From: Rotaria socialis
Taxonomy: Eukaryota > Rotifera > Eurotatoria > Philodinida > Philodinidae
Length of the DNA stretch: 64,000 nt
Assembly (NCBI GenBank): GCA_905331475.1
Contig: CAJNYU010000428.1
Span: forward strand, 13,220 to 77,219
Reading direction: 5' to 3'
Positions within the stretch are counted from its first letter, which is position 1, and each line of letters starts with the position of its first letter. Shown here one piece after another: positions 1 to 11,152 of this stretch. A program made the translations under genes and the position numbers. The notes beneath the pieces are model-generated. The model saw only the letters and a list, made by a program, of their open reading frames with translations, was not told where the DNA came from and did no database searches.

Positions 1-1
1 A

Positions 2-1597
2 AAACCTAGTGACTCTTTGGAAATTAAAGGTTTCAAGGTAGTTCACAGACGTGATTGTAACGACATACGAAAACCATTTGGTCAAATCACTTATTTAAAA
101 AATCATTTGAAGTATGAAAGCATTGCCGAAATATGTGAGTATGCAGGCAAAAACCATATTGAATACTCCTCAATAAAAATTGATGATATTTGTATCATTT
201 CTGTTTACAATTCACCAAATTCGACATTCGATGTCTTAAAACGACATATTAATGAAGTTATAACTGCTTCAAAACGATTTTGTGAAAATATAATTGTTGT
301 TGGTGATTTCAACATAAATTTGAAGATTAAAACCAATTACAAATTTATTGAATATATGAAATCATTCGGACTAACTTTGATTAATAAATTAAATAAAAAT
401 TCAACTAATGCTAAAACACAGATTGACTATTGCTTCGCTAATGTGGATGGCTGGAAATGTGATTATTTTGAAAGTCTAACAAGTTTTCATAAACCATTAT
501 GGATAAGAAAACATGAAATTGACTCACAACTTCATGTTGATGAAAACGAACAGATTCGTACAGATATGCCTTTGAATCTTGGAGATCTTAGCATTGATGA
601 TCGCTCTGATGTGATGGACATCGACGACCAATCTTCTTTCGAACAAACTCATACAGATATATCTTTTAATATTAACGATTTTCACACCGATGATCAACCA
701 GAGATAATGGAAATTGATGAACAATCTTCTTTTGAAAATTATGAAATGACTGATGAAGAAAATGATCAAATCCATACAGATATATCTTTTAACTTGAAAG
801 AACTTAAAACTGATGGTCTACGTGCTTCAACGATATTTGACGGGAAATCTCCTATCGAAACTTACGAAATTGTTGATTTAAATACGAGAAGGATTCTTGA
901 TCACTTTCTTCTTGTACTTGATTCTAATAATACAACAGACACTGATCAGATTTCTAATCAAGCTCGAATAATCAATGATTTAATTGAAAAATCACCATTT
1001 ATAACTGTGCACAATAAAGACCAATCTGTGCGATTAAAACCAAAAACGGAATACTCTGTTCAAGCATTTGATTCAGTTTATGCTAGAACTCGCACAACTG
1101 GAGACGGCAATTGTTTATATAGTTCTCTTTCGATAATAAATATCGGGTCTGAAAAACTAACACATTCGATGAGATTGTTGGCAGTCAACGCAATGATTAA
1201 TAGTAGAGACTATTTCGAAGGACTTTGTAAATTATTGCACTATTCTTTTGAAGAACAGTTGAAAAGAACTGCTATGGATACAATATGGGGTGGAGAAGTT
1301 CAAATTCAAGCGCTTTCTATAGCTCTATTTCATCCTATATATTCATATATACAGTTTAACAGCGATCCAGAAAATAGACATTATATTTCATCGAGTATTA
1401 AATTACAGGAACTAGTTGATCGATTTGTTAAAGGAACAGCAGGCGGTCATTTAAAATACATAGGATATAAATCCGATATGAATAAATTAGGATTTTGTCT
1501 TTATTACAACGGTATTCACTATGATGCTCTTTTACCTTTTCAAGATAATCCTCAACAATTTTTACCACATTTTGACTTGATTAATATGAGTTTATAA
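2..1597 (+). CDS. Endonuclease/exonuclease/phosphatase-OTU protease ORF of a mobile element, 5' partial
   Basis: The frame is open to the left edge, so the N-terminus lies outside the window; the first visible candidate start (17, TTG) is not convincing. The first 170 residues resemble the C-terminal half of an EEP/AP-endonuclease domain: VVGDFNIN (about 297-320), a TQIDY-like motif and SFHKPLW (about 484-504). An acidic linker (about 550-815) carries three copies of a ~35-residue repeat built on H/RTD-xSFN...DD..xxMxID-QSSFE. An OTU-type cysteine protease domain follows, with GDGNC (Cys codon 1112-1114), WGGExxIQALS and a terminal NGIHYDALLP (His codon 1517-1519), so the catalytic Asp, Cys and His are all present. 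Combined endonuclease and OTU domains are known from Helentron-type rolling-circle transposons; no Rep or helicase part is visible here. It could instead be a captured gene or a non-LTR relic. The domain calls are firm; the element class is inferred. Confidence 0.7.
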   Translation, partial: KPSDSLEIKGFKVVHRRDCNDIRKPFGQITYLKNHLKYESIAEICEYAGKNHIEYSSIKIDDICIISVYNSPNSTFDVLKRHINEVITASKRFCENIIVVGDFNINLKIKTNYKFIEYMKSFGLTLINKLNKNSTNAKTQIDYCFANVDGWKCDYFESLTSFHKPLWIRKHEIDSQLHVDENEQIRTDMPLNLGDLSIDDRSDVMDIDDQSSFEQTHTDISFNINDFHTDDQPEIMEIDEQSSFENYEMTDEENDQIHTDISFNLKELKTDGLRASTIFDGKSPIETYEIVDLNTRRILDHFLLVLDSNNTTDTDQISNQARIINDLIEKSPFITVHNKDQSVRLKPKTEYSVQAFDSVYARTRTTGDGNCLYSSLSIINIGSEKLTHSMRLLAVNAMINSRDYFEGLCKLLHYSFEEQLKRTAMDTIWGGEVQIQALSIALFHPIYSYIQFNSDPENRHYISSSIKLQELVDRFVKGTAGGHLKYIGYKSDMNKLGFCLYYNGIHYDALLPFQDNPQQFLPHFDLINMSL

Positions 1598-1779
1598 CAA
1601 GATTTCAGTAAAACAACCAATTTCTCATTCATGCGATTGAATAGAGTCTCCGGAACTAACTCCTCGCCGCGTCCTATGGGACAAAAAGAGGGCATCCGCA
1701 GGGCCTAAGGGGCAGTTCCTTAGTGCGCTCAAGGATGAATTATTTTAGACAGTTTGATCAAAACTAATCTGCCGTCAGC

Positions 1780-1840
1780 TTCACTTTTTGAAGTACACAT
1801 AACACTCGGATGTAAATCCGAGGTTTCCGCATTTATTTTT
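1780..1840 (+). mobile_element. Probable Helentron-like 3' terminus with hairpin
   Basis: A perfect 7-bp stem, CTCGGAT (1805-1811) and ATCCGAG (1816-1822), with a GTAA loop, is followed by TTTCCGCATTTATT. The same terminal ~60 bp occurs inverted at about 31803-31860, and similarity stops at the same point (after CGCATTTATT) in both copies, as expected for an element end. It lies about 200 bp after the stop of the endonuclease-OTU ORF, so it may be the 3' end of that element. Rolling-circle elements carry such hairpins near their 3' ends. No intact 5' end is in view. Confidence 0.5.
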
Positions 1841-3110
1841 TATTCAATCACTAATTATAAACCTTGGTGGATTTTTCTTTGTATCACTATAGTAGACGTG
1901 ATATTTTTCTTCTAATACAATCCAACTTTAATAGGGCGAATCCGTCGGTGACTTTCTTGAATTGTTTCATTTGAAATGCAAAAAAAAAATTCCGAACATC
2001 AATTGGCAAAATTTCACAGCTGGATATAACAAAAGTCGATGCAATCTCGTTTTGTAGAAAAAGTTTTAGATGGAAGACATAGGTTTAAATTAAGGTTGTA
2101 CAAAGTATTGAATGAAACTATTTTCAATTGGAAAGAATACCATGATTAGGCGAGAAGAATCATTAATGTAATTTTTACCAAAATTTTTAGCTGCACCGAG
2201 GAATAAAGTGGGCAAAAAGCAAACAATTTTATAGCGAAATGAATTTTCTATCGAACTGTATCAAGTTAAAAATGTTCCTTTATTCACTACGCCATAGTCA
2301 CTTGCCTTTTTTGAGGAGAACGTCTACAAATTTCAAACAAAAAAAACAAACTTTTTGCGTGGGCTGCTCGAAATTGATTCCCATATGTATTAAGATACAA
2401 AATAAGCAATCGATCGATAACTAAACAGTTAGATAGAGTAATTAATACTCTGCCGAATCGTATAGAACGTAAATATTTCTGATGTTTCGTAGAAATGCAG
2501 CACACCAAAAAAAAACGAGAGTATCATGCTGGACAAAGCTGATTTCTCTTAGCAAGTTCGCTCAGAACAAATACGTATTAATGTACTCGCAAATAAATAT
2601 TCTATTCCCAAAAAGAACAGATTTTATTTATACATCTAAAGATGTTGATGTTTCCAGCACAAAACTGTCGTCTAACGACAGCATATATAGATTTTTACAT
2701 GAATTCAACTCGAAAATCGCAGCCCTGAAGGCATCCGATTACGTTATTCCACATCAGTTTATCAATCTTATCAAGAATTAGTTATTTAATCCGTGTATAG
2801 TGTTATTTCTTTTCGCAAGTAAAATTTGAGGGTTACAATTACAAGCGCAACAGAAATGAGATATTCTGAAGTTTTTCTTTTCATTTATCAAGTAATATGA
2901 TATTGTAACGGAAAATATTTAGGTCGCGTAAAAATTCTTCAAATAACTGTCGAGATATATAGAATTGCGTATATATCCTGATAGGATGATGGGCAACAAA
3001 GTGTGGATCAGTATCAACTATATATTTTACCCACTGTGTGTATAATATTGACAACAATTCCACACAATAAGTTTATTCTTGTCAAAAATGACCCAGGTCG
3101 ATCATCCTGA
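1841..3110. other. Non-coding stretch, no supported gene
   Basis: AT-rich sequence with only short ORFs. A 99-codon plus-strand ORF at 2482-2781 has no domain I recognise and no splice-site context. I see nothing else. Confidence 0.5.
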
Positions 3111-3114
3111 GTCA

Positions 3115-3315
3115 TAAACGGCTGCATACCTATCACTCACGGCGACAAACGGCGACCGTACTATGTAGTCGTTTACTGTTATCGTAAACGAAGTGTTACG
3201 ATGAAATACGGTAGTCGTAAATGAGAGCCGTGAAAAATCTCCGTAAACGACCGTCGTAACTAAACGCTAACTGTAAACGACTGTCGGATATCACAGTAAA
3301 TGGTCGGAACTGATG
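3115..3315. repeat. Array of short self-complementary words (CGTAAACGA type)
   Basis: GTAAACGA, its complement TCGTTTAC and close variants recur more than ten times in both orientations within 200 bp. The spacing is irregular, so this is not a simple tandem satellite. The array sits just upstream of a dispersed repeat copy (3505-3812) and resembles the subterminal word arrays elsewhere in the window. Confidence 0.6.
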
Positions 3316-3504
3316 ACCGTAAATGATTCAGGAAATGTTTGCCATTTTTCTATCGTATACTTTTGTACAGGGTCGTTCACGATGACTATCTGTTCGCTTA
3401 AAGTATAGTAATTAGCATTTTTTAGAGTATAGTTTACACAATGTATCGCAGTGAAAAGTATTAAGTGGTCATCGTGTAGGTGAATTTAGCATCGTATTCG
3501 AGTA

Positions 3505-3812
3505 ATATCGCGTGTTTCCATACAGGGTACGTTGATTTTCAGGCGGCTTTTCTGTCGGTTTCTGCAGCATCGGGTGGGCGGAACGATCGACCAGGGCTAT
3601 AGCAATCTGATGGTTCTCGATGCAGAACGAGAAGAAGAAAATCGCGGAAATCTTTAATCCGTTTCCGACATTGGTATCCGAAAATTTTTTTATTTGGTTC
3701 CTTGGTTTCCGAGACCTCGGAAACCGTGTTTGAGAAACCCTTGAAGGGTTTCCGATTTTGTTACTGTTGCAAACCTATTTTGAGAGTCCTAGAATACCCT
3801 TTTTTTAGAGAG
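3505..3812 (+). repeat. Dispersed inverted-repeat family, copy 1 (TTTTTTTAGAGAG end)
   Basis: This segment is closely similar, in reverse complement, to 14347-14660. Shared landmarks are a ..CATACAGGGTACGTTG.. block, CTTTTCTGTCGG, CTCGATGCAGAACGAGAAG and AACCCTTGAAGGGTTTCC, ending in AGAATACCC, a T run and AGAGAG. It holds short words of the GGAAACC/GGTTTCC type. No intact ORF spans it. It is probably a non-autonomous DNA-transposon fragment; only the right end is recognisable. Confidence 0.7.
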
Positions 3813-4359
3813 TGGTCAAACAGCATTCGAAAGAATTATTTTAAGACAATATTCATGCTTATTAGCGCAAGTTGTTTAACAGTGAGTGCGATTAATCGAG
3901 AAACTAGACCTAATAAAGGTAGTACGTAGAGTTTTTTCTACATATTTTTACAAAGTATCATTGATAGACGAGTCAAACTGGTTTAGACAAACGTAGTTTT
4001 CAGTACTTAATTTTGATAAGAGTTACGTGATGTGTTGATAAATGGAATCTTGTGAATGTGCGAACGACCAATTAATTCTAAGGAAATCAGCTTATGAAAA
4101 CTTAAGACATTTAAACGTTGTGATTCTACTTAACAATAATTCAAATTTTTTCTTGAAATTAAAACAGCAAAATTTTAATTTTTGGTTCACCATTCTTATT
4201 TAAAATAATCATTAATATGATTAACTTAAAATGTTAAAGTACTTACCAGCGAAAATAAAGCATGAAGATTGCCATAAAAACTAATCAATCTTAATAGAAA
4301 AGATATTATATACCCAAAGATTATATAATAACTGTATCTTTTATTTTTTAGGGCTGGCC

Positions 4360-6310
4360 ACCTGGCATTTTAGGCATTTACTCGTGCTTTTAATCAGCTA
4401 AATGCTGATTTGTGCAATAAATTGGAACGAAGGTTATTCGAACGTATCTTCATCACATATGCGTTGGTTGAATATCAACTATTTATGGGTAGTGAGCAAC
4501 CGTTTAAGAATCAATGCAGTACATTTTTGACCCCGTAATATATGGACTCAATTAGACTCGTTCATTATGTTGTATTATGATCAATTTTACAAACTTTCGT
4601 CGACTTTTGGGCATTGCACAACTCGTTGTATCCTTGCAAATCAAAATCTCAAAGTAATGAAACTGATGACAATAGTGAGTGTTCGGCTGCAATTGTATGT
4701 GATGGGTATATGAAAATAAGAAGAAAGTTATGTGCTAATTCGAATGTTCCATTAAAATTACCAATCCATTTCAATCCATTGTTTAAAGAATTATTCGTTG
4801 GTTGTAATCATACACCTCAGGTTCATGGACGATTATGTACTGAATGCAAAGATCAAGAAGTGTTAGTATCGGGAGTACAACGATACACGAAAAAACAAGA
4901 AGAAAATGCCAGACGTAGATTAAAAACTTTACAGAAAACATTAACAAATGATATGGGATCTGTGAGTCAAAACAAAATGTCTTCTTTGTAGCCTAATGTT
5001 TTTCATGAGTCAGAGTTGAAATAACAAAGAATATTATTCTGGATCTGATTATATAGACAAATATAAAAAAGAGAAAAAAAAATTTTTCATGATTATTGCA
5101 GAGCTAACTACTTTCACAAACCATTTTACGTCTTGAGAAACAAACTGTATAATACTAATAGACTTAGTGAAAGACATTAGTTTATCAAGTGTAACTACAG
5201 AAAAGCATTTTTTATCTATATACATTTGGTTAAAAATTTAAAGCATATTGTTTTTATTTTATTCTGATGTAAAAATGAATGGTGTATCGTGAAGTCTAGA
5301 AAGAGTATAAAATGCACAAAAAAGTCAACAAACATTAAAAATCTTATCCCACCTATGCTATTTTTTAGTTCGAAAGTGAATCATACACTCTCTGTTCATT
5401 TAATATTTTTTTTCGAATGAAAACTTACCTATGTATTTCTAGTTATCTTGCAATGTACACAAAGAAGATACTTTAATCGATGCATCAATACGTGCTTGCG
5501 GCATATTGGTTATTGCTACAAGTTGTCAGGTGATAATTGCTTTTGAAGAAATCTTGAGATCTAAATCAAAAAAACAAGTGTTACAAGCGTTACGAAACGT
5601 ATACACTATCACTCCGATGTTGATAAGAATCATTATTTACGATACTGCTTGTCTACTAGCAAAGTATGTACGCTCAAATTTTGACAATGAATCAAAAAGA
5701 AACGAATTCAATAATACAATTGGAATGAAAATTTTAAAAGAAGTTCGTTTTTTCGTCGATCGTTTTCATGTAACAAATCATGTTGATGTAATTATATATT
5801 CTTCATTATAAATTTTGTTTGATCTTGCTTATTTTTTATTTATTTTTAGAAATATTGTCACGAGCATTTAAACTTAGATATACACGATTCATTACGAAAT
5901 ATAAATAGTAGTTAGTTCATGTGAACAAATAAACTCATGAGTCAAATAATACTCTCACATGCTATCCAATATGAACGAATCACGTTTTCAGCTACACTGT
6001 TGATCTTATTTCATTTAAGGAATTATTCTCACACTGGAATATTCAATTTTTGGACGAATGTCAAGCAAACGTTGGTAAAAAATTATTTTATATGTATTTC
6101 TATTTAAAATTTTAAAATTTTTATACATTTAGATGAATCGAAATTCTAAGCAGTCGATAAAATCTACAACTGTAACAACAGATAAGAACTTATGTGGCAA
6201 AAAAATGTGGAATCGATTCATGTGATAGATGTTCAAATGATCTGCATGATTCCAACACAGAAAACGATATTTATTCTGAAGATAGCCTGATGGATATCGA
6301 ATAAAGTCAA
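4360..6310 (+). pseudogene. Decayed KDZ/Zisupton-like transposase
   Basis: Broken coding traces run along the plus strand. From about 4375 there is a stretch beginning ARAFNQLNADLCNKLERR. The 4590-4991 segment has Cys/His-rich pairs (CNH...CTEC), like the zinc-binding part of these transposases. The 5460-5810 segment reads IIYDTACLLAKYV (about 5629-5670) and FFVDRFHVTNH (about 5748-5785), which matches the D...C / DRFHxxNH core of the KDZ superfamily. Further on, about 5918-6000 reads SCEQINS-stop-VK-stop-YSHMLSNMNESRF, the conserved CEQ...KY...M..N..RF block with in-frame stops. Stops, frame changes and short AT-rich gaps show that it is dead. The superfamily call rests on motif recognition alone. 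Confidence 0.55.
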
Positions 6311-7930
6311 TGGTGATAAATAAATAGGATAAATAGTACAGTGCTGAATAAGAATTACATCTATATTATATTTTGTTGTGCAATAGCGAGTATTTGACTG
6401 AAATTTGTATCTGATTTGAATCACCCAAGGAGTAATTCATCGAATATCTTTCATCGAGAATATTTATAGACTGCTTATCCGACACAAATGGCTACGAAAA
6501 TAAAAGCGTTGCTAATTTTCATTTCGAGAACTTTTAGCAAAACTTTTTCAGAAGAACATTTTAAAGAGGCAAATATTAAATAAGATAAACACTTATGCTT
6601 TTGTGTCATTATTACTTCCAAAAGTTATGATTATCACAATCTAAATTAAAAAGAGGTCATTCTCATATAACTCGATGTCACATGTTCGTCTTTTTTCTTG
6701 TTTTTTAAGCTTTTTGTCAGTTATATTACGGATGAGATCAATTTTGCATAATATTATTACTATCAAGTAGGATATAAGTCTAATAGCTCAGTTATAGTTT
6801 TAATTTAACATAAAAAGAGCGTGGTATATACATTTCTTTAAACCTTGTACACCGAAAGAGAGCAGAAACGAAAATCGTACCAGGTAAAGCGAATTTCGGA
6901 ATACAACAAATAGAACTGTTCTTCAAATAAATTCCTGATACAAGATAACAGCGGGTATTCAGGTTACTTGCGAATTTTATTGATAAGACATTACAACATC
7001 ATTAGACTAGGATATTTAAAAATATTAATACGTATTTTAAATGACTCATTCAACTCTGAAGATCTAATATAATTTAGTCGTAGGCAATATTTACATATCT
7101 TTATTATGATAGCTGAGCATTTTTTATGAGAGAATCTCCGCTACAAATTCCAATATCCATTTAATAAAGAACATGATGAAGGTGTTTGAATACATTTTCA
7201 AATCTATCATGAATAAAAACAAGAGAAAATCTAATAATTTTAAAATATATATACGTACGAAATATGATCGAAAAGACAAACACAAGTGAACTGTCATATG
7301 AACTGTATATTTCAAATGATCAATAGATACAGAAAAATATAGATGTATAGCGTGATCATTGTTAGATAGGGTGTGAGTGTTGCATCTTTCTACGTCCGCT
7401 TTGGGTCCACACCCACACCCTGTTGTGAGAGCATTGCTCTTCGACCTCGTAATGATACCCATCTACAATAAGATGACAGTTATACATTGAGAAAAATATA
7501 CAAAAGGTTGGTTCGATAACGATGTGTTTCTAACACCAATAATTAGCATAGACTTATTCGTCTTTCAGCAGCGAAGCATTCATAGAATAATGAATACATA
7601 TACACGTTCTTTCCTTGCCAAGAACAAAAGTTGCTTATGATCAATTTATAATTCACCAAATCAAGTCTTTACGCTAAGCAAGTCATCGTTCCAACCAATC
7701 ATGTTCAAGAGACTAGTCTATATAAAACAGAGAAGTTTTTAGCTTTACGTCTCATTCCGATTATTTATCCGTAAGTTCTATCGCTCACGCCTGAACTCTA
7801 AACTATTAAAAAAAATCTAAATGACTGTACAAAAAGAGATCGCTACACTTAACGACTTAAAATATACTATATTAATAAATTGTTTTCTATACTGAAAAAC
7901 ATACACCAAAATTCATTTCAAACATGAGTT
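6311..7930. other. Non-coding stretch, no supported gene
   Basis: AT-rich and without a recognisable domain. A minus ORF at 7124-7462 is hydrophobic, low in complexity and unsupported. A short CCACACCCACACCC run lies near 7409, the complement of TGTGGG-like sequence. Confidence 0.5.
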
Positions 7931-7940
7931 ATTTTTTGTT

Positions 7941-8045
7941 CCGAACATTCGTCATATTATGTTTCGAACACCCTGCATATTTTCATTCCGAACATTCGTC
8001 ATATTATGTTTCGAACACCCTGCATATTTTCATTCCGAACATTCG
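7941..8045 (+). repeat. 47-bp tandem repeat, about 2.2 copies
   Basis: The unit begins CCGAACATTCGTCATATTAT and starts at 7941, 7988 and 8035, giving a period of 47. The first two copies are nearly identical, implying recent duplication. A 9-bp perfect inverted repeat, CCGGACATC (8076-8084) and GATGTCCGG (8099-8107), follows directly. Confidence 0.85.
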
Positions 8046-8251
8046 AAAAAACGATTTTATGTTCTATATCCTCTGCCGGACATCAGGTCGAATAGCCGGA
8101 TGTCCGGAAGAGCAAGGATGAAAAAGCACAAACCAATATAAGCTTTGAATGTGAATTTTATTTGTTATAGAATAAGTGGCAAAGTGTGAGCAGAAGAAAA
8201 AGCTACGAATATATTAGTTTCACAATTGAATAATACACTGGTTTCCAGTTA

Positions 8252-11152
8252 TTACTTGAAAAGTGTTTTAATAATCGACGTTGTCATTTGACTTCCACCA
8301 GCCAATACGTGTACTGATTCAGGTATTGCCGTACCAAGTATTCCACTACCATCTCGATCGAAAGTATTTACTATATTGAACGCTACAGTCGGCGCAATAT
8401 AGATCAATTCCCTAATTGCGTCTTGTTTAACGCTCAAATCTAAATGTGAAAATCTCAGAGTTGCCATAATCACTGGACGACAAACTCTTAAAATCAATGC
8501 ATGTGTTTCATTTGTACACTTTTCCAGTGTTAACTTTGTACGATATAAATCTTTCAATTGCGGACAAATATCATTGAGAATATTTTCTAGTTCACAGATA
8601 TACTGATGATAGAAATGTTTTGCAAGAGTGTCTGATGTTTGATCAACAATTTTTTCCAGTTCAATACTTAGCTTTTCACGTACAGAATTATCCGTTGGAT
8701 GTGCATTCAACTGAAGTTTTGTGAAGCCATGTGCTTCAAACATCAGTTGTTCAATTTGATGTGTACATTTAAGAAAATCTTTGGTAAGGTCGAGAAACAA
8801 ATCATGAAATTTTCTTTTAGCATCATCGATAAATTTTGTACGTTCTTTGGTGACGATTATTGCATGCCAGTAGTTTGCTTTGGCGAAGACAGGCTGAAAG
8901 ATATTTTCGTAGTAAACTTGATCCCAATTTGCCTTATTTTGCTGTTTAATAAACTCATCAATTGGCATCATAGACGGATTCTGTGGCAAGAGCTCTTTTT
9001 CTTTGATTTTGGCAAGCCGTTCCAACACATATCGACCCAATCGCGTTCTTCCTAAATCAACCAGCTGTCTCAAATGTGTTTTCGGTAGTTCATATTCAAT
9101 AAATCTATTGAGACCTTCTTTACTTCGTTCAAATCCTTGTTCCAAATCATCACCGAAACTGTGTAGTTTACTAGCGATAACACGAAATTCCTCCGTATTT
9201 TCATCCAAAATTTGTATACGCGCACAGGCAGCATAAATATGTTCTGGTTTAAAATATTTATACTTGAGTTCAGTAGACGCTTTTTCATAGTGTTCTTGAT
9301 ACTTTGCTAGAGTTTGACAGAGGTCAAGTTTGGTGATGATACCGAATGCGCGTTGCATTGCTTCAAAATGATTTTTTTGAATTGCGTTGAGAAGACGAAT
9401 CTGTGGTTCAGTCAGACTTGGCTGTTGACCGTTAGTAAGAAAGAGAAAAGCGTCAGCTGATTTTATCGCTTGTAGACCGGCATCACGATGTTCTTTGATT
9501 GGGGAATCAAAACCAGGAACGTCGAGGAGTTCGTAGTTTTTACCTGTTAAATATCAAAAAGAAAGCAGCAAGTTAGCCAGAAGCAAAACTTGTCTGGTCT
9601 CGTGCATTTCTAGATTAGCAAAATTGAATGGGCTATCAAGCACTATAAATTTAGGCATGAATTCGCTTTAGGCGTTTTAATCAGGTAAACCGTGGTTAAA
9701 CATGGCTGTCTCGACGCTGCCCGGGTCGTCTTGAGGATGCCTAGGAGATTTCACTACATACCTGGCAGTTTATCCGTGTAAATTGTAATTTCTTTTATAA
9801 TATTAACATACAATTCTCCAGTTATATAATCATGTAAACGTTTAATAATATCCGTACGTTCTCTCTCTACACCACTTTGACCATGGATATGAAAATGTTC
9901 TTCTGGAAACTTTGCTTTCAAAACTTCTCGTTCTTGAACCACTTGTTCTTTACGTTGTTGCAATTGTTGTTGATTTTCATCTGTTTTCTCTGTCATTTTA
10001 TCAAAGAATACACGAAATTCCTGATCATCATAGAACTTGACTGTGGCAAACAGCTGTTGATTACCACCTTCAAGAGGTGGTTTGAGGACGGTCCGTATTT
10101 GTGTACAACGTTCAACCGCCGCTGGCAGGAGTTCAAAGCCGAGAAGTGCATTAATAAATGTTGATTTCCCCGCCTTTTCTAAGCCGACAATACAGATTGT
10201 ATGTGATTGTTTGTTATTCAGTTCTTTCAGTTTCAATAAATTCGTCTTTATATCACTGATAGAATTATCATCACCAACGGTTTGGGTTTCTTTATCAACA
10301 AATTGCAAACATTGTAAAATTTTTGAATAATGTTCAGCTAATATGTTAACTTTTTCTTTCATTTCATCTGTTTCACCATCATCAGTTTTCCGTAAATAAC
10401 TACTCAGCTCGTCAAATGCTTCACATGAGAATAGGGTATCGCGTGCTTTTTCAAGTTCCTTGTATACGGCATCGATTTTACGTATTCGATCATTGTTATC
10501 ATATATAATATTGGTTAGTTCTTGATTTTCCCATTTTTCATATAATGTATGTTTGAACTGATCACGTTGTTGGAAGAATTCATCAAGGAGTTGTTGGAGC
10601 CAACGATCGACTATGAATTAGAGAAACGAACGAGATGAATACGCAACTAACAATTAACTCACCAAGATGCAACATTTCGAGTGGTTCAACTGCATAGTTT
10701 GCAATAATATTTCTTGCTTCCAGCTTATCAGCTTCAATTTGAGTCGCTGCTGTGATGGCCGATTGTGCTCCTTGTTCATATGCCGCTTGCAGTGCAGATG
10801 GGTGCAGCGTTGAGAAAGAAACAGTTGGTTTTGGATGTCGTGTTGAAGCCGAAAGTGTTGACGACGATGATGAGTTTGGAGTCGTAGCAGCATTTTGGTG
10901 TCTATAGAGACCAGTAAATATGCCTGACGTGTCAGATGGCGGTGTTTCTGATGCCGTCGTCGTTGATTGCGGGAGCGCAGTAGCTACTTCCCCATTTGCT
11001 CCTCCATAGTTTGATGGTATAGGTGAAGGTATGTGGTTTCTTACTTGTGGTATATATGAAGTAAAAACTCCAGTAGGAACTGAAGGCGGAGTGTTTTCTG
11101 GCCGGTGTTTGTCTTTCTTGAACATATTATTTCTAAAAGATTTAAAAACCAT
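8252..11152 (-). CDS. Dynamin-superfamily large GTPase
   Basis: Three exons fit in frame: 11152-10663, 10610-9762 and 9543-8252, with introns of 52 and 218 bp and GT-AG ends. They give 876 residues. Residues 1-160 are low in complexity and rich in Pro, Ser and Thr, likely a disordered tail. A helical segment follows, then the G domain: P-loop GLEKAGKST at 306-314, a switch-I Thr near 333, G3 DVPGFD at 454-459 and G4 TKLD at 517-520. The remaining ~350 residues are helical, like a dynamin stalk. I see no PH domain or C-terminal proline-rich domain, so it is not classical dynamin. Such GTPases remodel membranes; the target membrane cannot be read from the sequence. The gene appears intact. Closest family could be bacterial-type dynamin-like proteins or a eukaryotic paralogue. 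Confidence 0.85.

Noticed and set aside
2482..2781. 99-codon plus-strand ORF after the endonuclease-OTU gene
   Set aside because: The last 40 residues look somewhat protein-like, but nothing links it to a family or to the upstream ORF, so it is not listed as a gene.
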